A stretch of DNA of 10,057 nucleotides from Candidatus Methanofastidiosia archaeon. Its GTDB lineage: Archaea > Methanobacteriota_B > Thermococci > Methanofastidiosales > Methanofastidiosaceae. A program made the translations under genes and the position numbers. Numbering within the stretch: position 1 is the stretch's first letter; each line of letters opens with the position of its first letter. Below, in pieces: positions 1 through 6,007 of the stretch. Under the pieces are notes generated by a model. It had not been told where the DNA came from. It was given only the letters and a program-made list of their open reading frames with translations, and did no database searches. Where the stretch lies: the NCBI GenBank assembly GCA_003558335.1, contig PWMA01000111.1, positions 1-10,057 of the forward strand, written 5' to 3'.

Positions 1-416
1 CCGGTTCCGCCGCCACTTTTATGAATCAAAGCTGTGTATTTTATTGCATCAAAAATACTATCAATTGAATCATCAACAGGTAAAACGAAACATGCGGATA
101 ATTGTCCAAGTTCTCTTCCAGCGTTCATGAGTGTCGGAGAATTTGGAAGGAATTTTAAGCTTGTCATCATCTCATAAAAATCCCTAGTCAAACCTTCAAT
201 ATCTGCATTTTCATCATAAAGCAAATCTGCAATTGCAATACTTTTTGAAACTCTTAAAAAAAGATCATTTGGAGTTTCAATAATCTTTCCCTCTTGATCT
301 TTTTTTAAGTACCTTCTTTCCAAAACCTTAATTGCATTTTCAGATAAACTCAATGGCTCTTCTGAATAATCCGTCTTACCAATCTTATCATAATTATAAT
401 TCTCAGAAACTGCCAT
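1..416 (-). CDS. nrdJ: Adenosylcobalamin-dependent (class II) ribonucleotide reductase, N-terminal part, truncated by window edge
   Basis: This enzyme reduces ribonucleotides to deoxyribonucleotides with an adenosylcobalamin-generated thiyl radical, without oxygen, in the cytoplasm. Only the first 138 codons lie in the window. The reverse strand reads from ATG at 416 without stops to base 1. Residues 90-100 read LPNSPTLMNAG, followed by LGQLSACFVLPVDDS, whose Cys109 matches the conserved substrate-reducing cysteine of the family. The fragment ends in HKSGGGT, the start of the conserved SGGGTGFSFS block of B12-dependent reductases. The roughly 90 residues before the NSPTLMNAG motif are too short for an ATP-cone. 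A GGAGGG ribosome site lies at 430-435, 13 nt before the start. The radical cysteine, the C-terminus and any intein lie outside the window. The family call is firm; the exact start is likely. Confidence 0.93.
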   Translation of the reverse strand, partial: MAVSENYNYDKIGKTDYSEEPLSLSENAIKVLERRYLKKDQEGKIIETPNDLFLRVSKSIAIADLLYDENADIEGLTRDFYEMMTSLKFLPNSPTLMNAGRELGQLSACFVLPVDDSIDSIFDAIKYTALIHKSGGGT

Positions 417-477
417 GCTAATATAAAATCCCTCCAAATCATAGCTAATACAAACTATTTAATTGATTAGTTTTGTT

Positions 478-486
478 ATTATAAAT
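478..486 (-). promoter_or_regulatory. Candidate TATA box for nrdJ
   Basis: On the minus strand this reads TTTATAATA. A start site about 25 nt downstream would fall near 455 and give a leader of about 40 nt that contains the GGAGGG at 430-435. The whole divergent spacer 417-596 is AT-rich, so the choice of box is tentative. Confidence 0.4.
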
Positions 487-569
487 CTTTTGGTAAACGA
501 TTTTTAAAATTTGAAATTGCAAAAATTATTTGAGTAGTTTTATTTTAATGATTACTACATAATTAATTA

Positions 570-578
570 TTTAAATAA
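570..578 (+). promoter_or_regulatory. Archaeal TATA box for hypB, leaderless transcript
   Basis: TTTAAATAA is centred about 24 nt before the hypB ATG at 597. Archaeal TATA boxes sit about 25-27 nt before the transcription start, so the mRNA should begin at or beside the ATG. No Shine-Dalgarno sequence is present between the box and the start, which agrees with a leaderless message. Confidence 0.6.
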
Positions 579-596
579 ATTTGTACAATCTACATC

Positions 597-1256
597 ATGC
601 ATAAAACCTCACAAATAGATATTGAAAAGGATATTATACGTGAAAATTTGACTATAGCTACAGAGAACAGAGAACTGCTAAAAAAATATGGTATCAAATC
701 TTACAATATTATGGGCGCAATAGGTTCTGGAAAAACTTCCCTAATTGAAATTGCTATTGAAAGTTTGCTAAAAAAAGATAGAAAAGTAGGAGTTATTGCT
801 GGCGATGTTGTTGCAGAATATGATTCTAACAGATTTAGAAAATATGATTGCGTTGTAATACCTTTGAATACTGGAAAGGAATGTCATTTAGATGCACATT
901 TAATATCTCATGAGTTAGAAGATCTAAAGGAAAAAGGTATTCTACAAAATCTAGATTGTCTTATCATGGAAAATGTAGGGAATTTGATATGCCCTTCAGA
1001 TTTTACCCTGGGAGAGGATAAAAGAATTGTTATTGTTAGTGTAAGTGAAGGAGACGATATTGTCCTAAAACATCCACTGATATTTAGATTCTCTGATGTA
1101 TGTGTAATAAATAAAATTGATATAGCTGAGGCTGTTGATGCAAGTCCAAAAAAAATGGAACAGGATTGCATTTCATTGAATCCTAAAATAAGGGTTTTAA
1201 AAACATCCGTGAAAAAAAATATAGGCCTAACTGAGTGGGCAGATCTATTTGACTAA
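597..1256 (+). CDS. hypB: Hydrogenase nickel-incorporation GTPase HypB
   Basis: HypB is a SIMIBI-class GTPase that works with HypA to load nickel into the large subunit of [NiFe] hydrogenases. At 219 aa it has the usual archaeal length and lacks the N-terminal CxxCGC nickel motif seen in E. coli. Visible motifs are the P-loop GAIGSGKT (40-47), the metal-binding switch GKECHLDA with Cys96-His97, the ENVGNLICP segment with Cys132, and the guanine-specificity motif NKID (172-175). Cys96, His97 and Cys132 correspond to the intersubunit metal site described for archaeal HypB. The gene stands alone: divergent from nrdJ, convergent with iscU, and with no hypA or hydrogenase gene nearby. A TATA box 24 nt upstream and no ribosome site suggest a leaderless mRNA. 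Its presence implies a [NiFe] hydrogenase encoded elsewhere in the genome. Confidence 0.96.
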   Translation: MHKTSQIDIEKDIIRENLTIATENRELLKKYGIKSYNIMGAIGSGKTSLIEIAIESLLKKDRKVGVIAGDVVAEYDSNRFRKYDCVVIPLNTGKECHLDAHLISHELEDLKEKGILQNLDCLIMENVGNLICPSDFTLGEDKRIVIVSVSEGDDIVLKHPLIFRFSDVCVINKIDIAEAVDASPKKMEQDCISLNPKIRVLKTSVKKNIGLTEWADLFD

Positions 1257-1360
1257 AATAGTATTAAAAATATTGCCTATGATTATTCTAAATTCTTATA
1301 GTTTTTTGATATTAATTTGAGGAATTAAATTAATTTCTAACAAGTTAAAATTATTTTGTC

Positions 1361-1375
1361 AAAAAAAATAAAAAA
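1361..1375 (-). terminator. Oligo-T terminator of the tusA-dsrE2-iscS-iscU operon
   Basis: On the minus strand this stretch reads six T, one A, then eight T, starting about 31 nt after the iscU stop codon. Archaeal RNA polymerase terminates at such U-tracts without needing a hairpin. It lies in the 150-nt convergent spacer 1257-1406, which holds no gene. A shorter T6 at 1302-1307 on the plus strand may end hypB. Confidence 0.5.
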
Positions 1376-1406
1376 TGTGTTTTTTAAAAATAAAGGAAAG
1401 TTAAAA

Positions 1407-2042
1407 TTATTCTACGAAGTCTACAATTACTTCTTCTACATCCCAAAGAGGTTCTATTTTTTCTTTTATTTCCTCTCTTATTGAATTTGCAAATTGGTGA
1501 TTTGAGGGTAAATCAACTGTAATAAAAACTTTTCCTTTGTTGATTTCAATTTTTTTAATAATGTTTGTCTTTACAACATCAAGACCTGTTAACGGATTCA
1601 TTACTTTTTTTAATCTGTTATTCACAACTTCCAGTGTTGTTGGCTTTTTTTCTGTAATGATGCCATGTTTTTCTTCATAATTTTGAATTGCTGCTCTCAG
1701 GCCTTCAATTGCAAGTACAGAACAATGAGCTTTTATTGCAGGTAATCCTCCCAAAGCTTCTGTTGCTTGTTGCCAGGTAATTTTCTTAGCTTGTTCTAAA
1801 GTTTTACCTTTTGCCATATCAGTTATAATTGAACCTGTGGCAATATTGGATGCGCATCCATAAGATTCAAATTTAATATCTTCAATAATCTTTGTGCCAG
1901 GATTTACTTTTAAGTATACTGAGATCATATCACCACATGCTGGACTTCCTTCCGTTGCTTTTCCATCTGGATTATCCAATTTACCTACATTGTGAGGATG
2001 ACGAAAGTGTTCTAATACTTTTTCATTATATGGAAATTTCAT
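1407..2042 (-). CDS. iscU: Fe-S cluster scaffold: IscU/NifU-N domain fused to a DUF59 (MIP18-like) domain
   Basis: Residues 1-125 are an IscU-type scaffold, on which [2Fe-2S] clusters are built before transfer to apoproteins. The three ligand cysteines are present: Cys36 in PACGD with Asp38, Cys63 in YGCASN, and Cys107 in KAHCSV. Most stand-alone IscU proteins are about 120-150 aa; this one is 211 aa. Residues about 137-211, opening with NPLTGLDVV and ending with WDVEEVIVDF, resemble the DUF59/MIP18 (FeS_assembly_P) domain found in SufT and at the N-terminus of Mrp/ApbC carriers. The cysteine usual in that domain's TxxxCP-like loop is missing, replaced by LPSNHQFA. It is the last gene of the operon. 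GAGGAGG at 2050-2056 is a strong ribosome site 7 nt before ATG and overlaps the stop of the upstream gene, so translation is probably coupled. The scaffold call is firm; the C-terminal domain call rests on motif resemblance. Confidence 0.9.
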   Translation of the reverse strand: MKFPYNEKVLEHFRHPHNVGKLDNPDGKATEGSPACGDMISVYLKVNPGTKIIEDIKFESYGCASNIATGSIITDMAKGKTLEQAKKITWQQATEALGGLPAIKAHCSVLAIEGLRAAIQNYEEKHGIITEKKPTTLEVVNNRLKKVMNPLTGLDVVKTNIIKKIEINKGKVFITVDLPSNHQFANSIREEIKEKIEPLWDVEEVIVDFVE

Positions 2043-2054
2043 TTATTATCCTCC

Positions 2055-3221
2055 TCATAAATTTTTTCCTAATGGACTTATTTTCCTAAGTTCATTAACA
2101 ACTTCTTTTATATTATCTACTAAAAAATCTACATCTTCAAGAGTATTGAATCTGCCAAAAGTAAAACGAACAGATCCATGTGCCCTTTCATGATCTCCTC
2201 CAATTCCCATTATAACATGACTTGCTTCAAGAGATTTACTAAAGCATGCAGAACCAGTACTAACTGAAAAACCTCTCATATCCAGATGTAGTGTAATTGA
2301 CTCGCCTTCAACATAATGAAAAGTTGTATTGGCATTTTGAGGTATTCTTTTTTCCTTGTGTCCATTTAAAGTGACATTAGGTATCTCAGCCAATATTCTT
2401 TTAGTAAGATGATCTCTCATCTTTTTTAAATATTTATTCTCTTTCTCATTTACTAAATCAATTGCTTTGGCAAATCCTACGACACCAGGAATATTTTCTA
2501 ATCCTGCACGTTTGTCAAACTCTTGAAATCCTCCGTCCATCCATTTTGAAATTGGTGTGTCTTTACGTATAAATAACGCACCAGTTCCCTTAGGCCCATG
2601 AATAGTATGGGCCGACATAGTTAATAAATCAGCAGGAATTTTTTTCAGGTCTATTGGGATTCGTGTAAATGTATGGGTCGCGTCTGTATGAAAAAGAACA
2701 TCTTTGCTCTTACATATATTTGCTATTTTTTCAATATCTTGAACAGTTCCAATTTCTTGATTTGAGTGTTGAATCGATACTAAAATTGTATCTTTTCTAA
2801 TGGAATCTTCAAGTTGATCAATATTAACTAATCCATATTGATCGACATCAAGGTATGTTACTTCAAATCCTTGTCTTTCAAGACTTTTTGCACTGTTTAT
2901 AACAGGAAAATCTTCAATTTTCGATACAATAATATGTTTGCCTTTTTTTTCTTTTTCTGACATTGCAACTCCTTTGATGGCCATATTACTAGATTCGGTA
3001 CTTCCTGAAGTAAAAACTATCTCTTGAAAATTTGCTCCTAAATAATCTGAGATATACCCTCTAGACTCGTCCAAAGCTTCTCTTGCTTCAATTCCCAAAG
3101 AATAACCAAACTCCGAAGTTGCTACTGCATAGATTTCAAAAAAATATTTTTTCATGGAGTCTAAAACTCTTTCATCCATCTTTGTAGCTGCAGCATTGTC
3201 GAGATAAATATTTTTTGTCAT
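2055..3221 (-). CDS. IscS/NifS-like protein lacking the PLP lysine (probable non-catalytic cysteine desulfurase homologue)
   Basis: The 388-aa protein is collinear with IscS, a class V aminotransferase-fold enzyme that takes sulfur from cysteine and passes it to IscU. Fold landmarks are present: YLDNAAAT (6-13), TSGSTES (71-77), DATHTF with Asp180, HGPKGTGAL (208-216), the loop GSACFSKSLEASH with Cys326, and VRFTFGR. The lysine that binds PLP in the SxHK motif is Thr206 (SAHTIHGPKG; codon ACT at 2604-2606). Against E. coli IscS numbering, from memory, three more cofactor-pocket positions differ: His104 is Asp, Asn155 is Gln and Gln183 is His. The NPSS segment near residue 35 is also lost. The frame is intact and the mobile-loop cysteine is kept, so this looks like a selected, non-desulfurase form rather than a decaying gene. 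From memory, Archaeoglobus fulgidus IscS also lacks this lysine. A GGTG site at 3227-3230 precedes the ATG by 5 nt. Confidence 0.9.
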   Translation of the reverse strand: MTKNIYLDNAAATKMDERVLDSMKKYFFEIYAVATSEFGYSLGIEAREALDESRGYISDYLGANFQEIVFTSGSTESSNMAIKGVAMSEKEKKGKHIIVSKIEDFPVINSAKSLERQGFEVTYLDVDQYGLVNIDQLEDSIRKDTILVSIQHSNQEIGTVQDIEKIANICKSKDVLFHTDATHTFTRIPIDLKKIPADLLTMSAHTIHGPKGTGALFIRKDTPISKWMDGGFQEFDKRAGLENIPGVVGFAKAIDLVNEKENKYLKKMRDHLTKRILAEIPNVTLNGHKEKRIPQNANTTFHYVEGESITLHLDMRGFSVSTGSACFSKSLEASHVIMGIGGDHERAHGSVRFTFGRFNTLEDVDFLVDNIKEVVNELRKISPLGKNL

Positions 3222-3233
3222 TATAACACCAAA

Positions 3234-3689
3234 CTAGATAAAAAGAGTCATACTAGATTCCATCGCCTCTTGAATGTATGTTCCAACTGCGCAATAGTCA
3301 TCAATTAGATCTTGTCTTAGATCTTCAGCTTTTACATCCATTATTTCCATAGTCATATCACAAGCCAATATTTTGCCACCAAGTTCTTTAAAATCTGTAA
3401 TTAGTTTCTCTAAAGAAGCAACATTTGCATTGTTCATTCTTTTTTTTATCATTATTTTTCCTAGTCCAAGCATATTCATTTTTGAAAGGGGTCCTTTTTC
3501 AAGACCTCCCTTCTTTAGTCTTTGAAGTCCCCAAAAAGTAAAATATAAAGAAACCTCCATTCCCATTGAAAGAGCGCCATTACCTATTATCAATGCACTG
3601 TAAACTTTATCCATATCGCCACTGTGCACAATTATTGTGGCTTTGTTACTTTTAGAATTATTCATTTTTTGCATATTTTTATTTTCCAT
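3234..3689 (-). CDS. DsrE2-like sulfur carrier (DsrE/DsrF/DrsH family)
   Basis: The 151-aa protein belongs to the DsrE superfamily, whose members carry persulfide sulfur on a conserved cysteine. The DsrE2-type signature LYFTFWGLQRLKKGG lies at 48-62, and the reactive-cysteine motif ACDMTMEIM gives Cys110. A second cysteine, Cys133, sits in DDYCAVGTYI. Segment 28-57 is hydrophobic and could associate with a membrane, as proposed for DsrE2 proteins. The start at 3689 lies inside the last codons of tusA (28-nt overlap) and is supported by GAGGAGGGAG at 3694-3703. Internal ATGs at 3674 and 3665 lack an equally placed site. In sulfur-oxidising organisms DsrE2 and TusA often sit together and exchange sulfane sulfur. 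Here they precede an IscS-like/IscU pair, so a role in delivering sulfur for Fe-S assembly is inferred. Confidence 0.88.
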   Translation of the reverse strand: MENKNMQKMNNSKSNKATIIVHSGDMDKVYSALIIGNGALSMGMEVSLYFTFWGLQRLKKGGLEKGPLSKMNMLGLGKIMIKKRMNNANVASLEKLITDFKELGGKILACDMTMEIMDVKAEDLRQDLIDDYCAVGTYIQEAMESSMTLFI

Positions 3690-3886
3690 GTGTCTCCCTC
3701 CTCTTCAATGGATACAATTTCAGAACCTAATGACTTTACAGCCATGGGTATCTCCTTCTTAGAAGAAGGATGTGTTCCCTCAATTTCAATAGTGTCTCCA
3801 GATGTAGCCTTACGTAAAGCTTTTCTACACTCAACTAAAGGTACGGGACAAGTTTGACCTTTTACATCAACTTTTATTTTTACCAT
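3662..3886 (-). CDS. tusA: TusA-family sulfur carrier protein (SirA-like)
   Basis: TusA proteins bind sulfur as a persulfide and pass it on in tRNA thiolation, molybdopterin synthesis or sulfur metabolism. At 74 aa the length fits the family (E. coli TusA is 81 aa). The hallmark CPxP is at 13-16 in GQTCPVPLVECRKAL, with Cys13 as the carrier; further cysteines are Cys20 and Cys72. It is the first gene of the operon. A GAGGAG site at 3895-3900 precedes the ATG by 8 nt, and its 3' end contains the ribosome site and start of dsrE2. In bacteria TusA takes sulfur from IscS. Since the IscS-like protein encoded downstream probably cannot desulfurate cysteine, flow from TusA/DsrE2 towards IscS/IscU is the likelier direction here, though this is inference. 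Confidence 0.94.
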   Translation of the reverse strand: MVKIKVDVKGQTCPVPLVECRKALRKATSGDTIEIEGTHPSSKKEIPMAVKSLGSEIVSIEEEGDTWKIKICKK

Positions 3887-3931
3887 TATTCCAACTCCTC
3901 AAATATCTTAAGATTATTTCTTATAGTCTTT

Positions 3932-3940
3932 CAATATAAT
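3932..3940 (-). promoter_or_regulatory. Candidate TATA box for the tusA-dsrE2-iscS-iscU operon
   Basis: The minus strand reads ATTATATTG here. A transcription start about 25 nt downstream, near 3911, would leave a leader of about 25 nt that includes the GAGGAG ribosome site. A second AT-rich box about 11 nt further upstream (3943-3953) is an alternative. The spacer 3887-4076 holds no gene. Confidence 0.35.
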
Positions 3941-4005
3941 TAGGATATAATAATAAAAATTTAACGGCAATAATTAATATAAATATAATTTTTTATTGCT
4001 TTTAA

Positions 4006-4040
4006 TAAAACGAAAAACATAAATTTGAAAAATATTCAAA
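4006..4040 (-). terminator. Possible terminator of iorA
   Basis: Downstream of the iorA stop, the minus strand has a short inverted repeat (TTTGAA / TTCAAA, 6-bp arms at 4024-4029 and 4035-4040, five-base loop) followed by T-rich sequence around 4006-4018. The base composition is very AT-rich, so chance occurrence is quite possible. Confidence 0.3.
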
Positions 4041-4076
4041 ATAATAAATAAATTATCAAATACAATATTTAAAGTC

Positions 4077-5855
4077 TCATTTAACTATTGCTTCTACGGG
4101 ACAAATATATGCACATAAACCGCATCCCATACATACAGTTGAATTGATGTTTGAATGGCCATCTTTAAATTCTAAAGCGGGACATCCTGAGAGTTTTATA
4201 CAAGCTTTACAAGACCTACATAGTGATATTTTTACACCATACACAGGCCTTTTTTCTAATCCTTTCAACAAAACACATGGAGCCCTAGAAACAATGGCGT
4301 AAACTTTTTCACTTTCAATTCCTCTTTTAATGGCTTCTTCTACACTCTTTACCTCTCTTGGATCTACAACTTCTACAGGTATATCCATCCCACTAATCAG
4401 CTTCTCAATTGATATTGACCCTGCAACATCCCCCATGGCAGTCAATTGTGTTCCCGGGTGTGGTTGGTGTCCAGTCATTGCAGTAGTTAAATTATCAAGA
4501 ATCACAGCTACTATTTTAGAATTATTATATTTGGCATTGATTAAAGGAGGTATTCCTGCATGAAAAAATGTAGAGTCTCCCAAAGTAGCAATAACTGGCT
4601 CTTCAACTGATTTCGCAAATCCACATGCTATTCCAAAACTTGCCCCCATAGAAATGCATGTATCTACAGTCTGAAGAGGTCTAGGAAAACCAAGAGTATA
4701 GCATCCTATATCTGAAGGGAATACTGCCTTTCCTCTTGTAACTTTCTTTATTGCATAAAACGTTGATCGATGAGGGCATCCAGCACATAACAATGGAGTC
4801 CTACTAGGAATTATTAAATTTTTGGATTGTTCTTTAGGCATTTCAATTCTAAAAAATTTTGAAAGTTTTTCGTTTAACAAATCTGTAGAAAATTCACCTG
4901 TTTGGGGAAATATATTTTTTCCGTAGACTTTCAAATTAAGTTGATTTTCAGATATAATAATTTTTACATCGTTTTCAATTACTGGTTCAAGTTCTTCTAC
5001 TATTACTACTTTTTCTAAACCACTAATAAATGACAAAATTTTGTTTTTATCTAAAGGGTAAGAAATACCTATTTTTAATATCGGAGGATTTTTTCCCAAA
5101 ATATTTAATGATTCCATCAGATAATTGAAAGAAGCGCCATTCACAATTACTCCAATCTTGCCATCGCCAGAAATACTATAATTATATTTAGAGTCTTCAA
5201 TATGTTCTCTTATTTTTTCTATTTTTTCTAGAAGTTTTTTATGTAATACTCTAGCATTTAGTGGAACAGCTACGTACCTACTAACATCTTTTGAAAATTT
5301 TCCTTTTCTTTTTTGAATGTTAATTTCTCCTAATTCGACGTCGCCACTGCTATGGCAAACCCTAGTAGTAGGTCTTAAAATTACAGGACTAGAAAATTTT
5401 TCAGATAGTTCATAAGCATAGATCGTCATATCTCTTGCTTCTTGTGGAGAGGATGGTTCTAGGCAAGGTACATTTGCAAATCTAGCAAATATTCTGCTAT
5501 CTTGCTCATTTTGAGAAGAATGACAGTCTGGTTCATCGGCAGAGACAATTACTAGACCTCCATCAACTCCAGTATATGCCAAAGTCATTAAGGAATCAGA
5601 TGCAACGTTTAAACCTACGTGTTTCATGGTAACAAGTGCTCTCTTTCCCGCCCATGAAGCCCCTATACCGACTTCAAGAGCAACTTTCTCATTGGTAGAA
5701 AATTCTACATAAGCCTCATATTTTTTAGCAAATCGTGCAGCTGTTTCAGGAATTTGTGTTGAAGGTGTGCCAGGGTAAGCGGCAACAACTTCAACTCCTG
5801 CTTCAAATGAAGCTAAAGCAATGGCTTCATTGCCCATCAGAAATTCTCTTTTCAT
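4077..5855 (-). CDS. iorA: Indolepyruvate:ferredoxin oxidoreductase, alpha subunit
   Basis: IorA is the thiamine-diphosphate subunit that oxidatively decarboxylates aryl pyruvates (indolepyruvate, phenylpyruvate) to aryl acetyl-CoA and reduces ferredoxin; in archaea it can also run in the biosynthetic direction. From ATG 5855 the protein is 592 aa, the usual length. The N-terminal pyrimidine-binding domain opens with MKREFLMGNEAIA and AYPGTPST; a CAGCPHRS motif is at 357-364. The TPP/Mg site starts at GDSTFFHAG (426-434) and continues to LDNLTTAMTG. A C-terminal 2[4Fe-4S] ferredoxin domain has Cys546/549/552/558 and Cys575/578/581/585. The frame is open upstream to a TTG at 5873, but ATG 5855 gives the family-like N-terminus and lies 25 nt after a TATA box, suggesting a leaderless mRNA. 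The partner iorB, usually adjacent, is absent. Confidence 0.95.
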   Translation of the reverse strand: MKREFLMGNEAIALASFEAGVEVVAAYPGTPSTQIPETAARFAKKYEAYVEFSTNEKVALEVGIGASWAGKRALVTMKHVGLNVASDSLMTLAYTGVDGGLVIVSADEPDCHSSQNEQDSRIFARFANVPCLEPSSPQEARDMTIYAYELSEKFSSPVILRPTTRVCHSSGDVELGEINIQKRKGKFSKDVSRYVAVPLNARVLHKKLLEKIEKIREHIEDSKYNYSISGDGKIGVIVNGASFNYLMESLNILGKNPPILKIGISYPLDKNKILSFISGLEKVVIVEELEPVIENDVKIIISENQLNLKVYGKNIFPQTGEFSTDLLNEKLSKFFRIEMPKEQSKNLIIPSRTPLLCAGCPHRSTFYAIKKVTRGKAVFPSDIGCYTLGFPRPLQTVDTCISMGASFGIACGFAKSVEEPVIATLGDSTFFHAGIPPLINAKYNNSKIVAVILDNLTTAMTGHQPHPGTQLTAMGDVAGSISIEKLISGMDIPVEVVDPREVKSVEEAIKRGIESEKVYAIVSRAPCVLLKGLEKRPVYGVKISLCRSCKACIKLSGCPALEFKDGHSNINSTVCMGCGLCAYICPVEAIVK

Positions 5856-5875
5856 AAAATAAAAGAGGTGCAATC

Positions 5876-5884
5876 TTTTAAAAA
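5876..5884 (-). promoter_or_regulatory. Archaeal TATA box for iorA, leaderless transcript
   Basis: The minus strand reads TTTTTAAAA, centred 25 nt before ATG 5855. There is no ribosome site before that ATG, so a leaderless mRNA starting at the ATG is likely. The spacing also argues against TTG 5873 as the start. Confidence 0.55.
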
Positions 5885-5979
5885 CTTATTCTTTAAAATT
5901 AAGATTGTAGTTTTAGATTTATTGTTATTTATAAAAACTTTTGAATAAATTATTTTATTATTTTTATTTTCCGGAATGA

Positions 5980-5986
5980 TTAAATA
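5980..5986 (+). promoter_or_regulatory. Archaeal TATA box (with BRE-like purines) for the UbiA-family gene
   Basis: TTAAATA is centred 25 nt before ATG 6008 and is preceded by the purine-rich GGAATGA (5973-5979), which resembles a TFB-recognition element. No Shine-Dalgarno sequence lies between box and ATG, so the transcript is probably leaderless. Confidence 0.55.
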
Positions 5987-6007
5987 CTAAAAGATTTCAA
6001 TTTATAT

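Noticed and set aside
908..1171. 87-aa minus-strand reading frame inside hypB
   Set aside because: It is antisense to a well-conserved GTPase, with no ribosome site or recognisable domain.
1257..1406. Small RNA or small gene in the hypB/iscU spacer
   Set aside because: Only AT-rich sequence with T-tracts on both strands was seen, which fits convergent terminators.
3624..3857. 77-aa plus-strand reading frame over tusA/dsrE2
   Set aside because: It is antisense to two confidently identified genes and has no family features.
5865..5870. GAGGTG on the plus strand as a ribosome site
   Set aside because: No start codon follows at a useful distance; the next plus-strand gene begins at 6008 with its own promoter.
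5856..5873. TTG at 5873 as the start of iorA
   Set aside because: It adds six residues not seen in the family, has no ribosome site, and lies between the TATA box and the expected transcription start.
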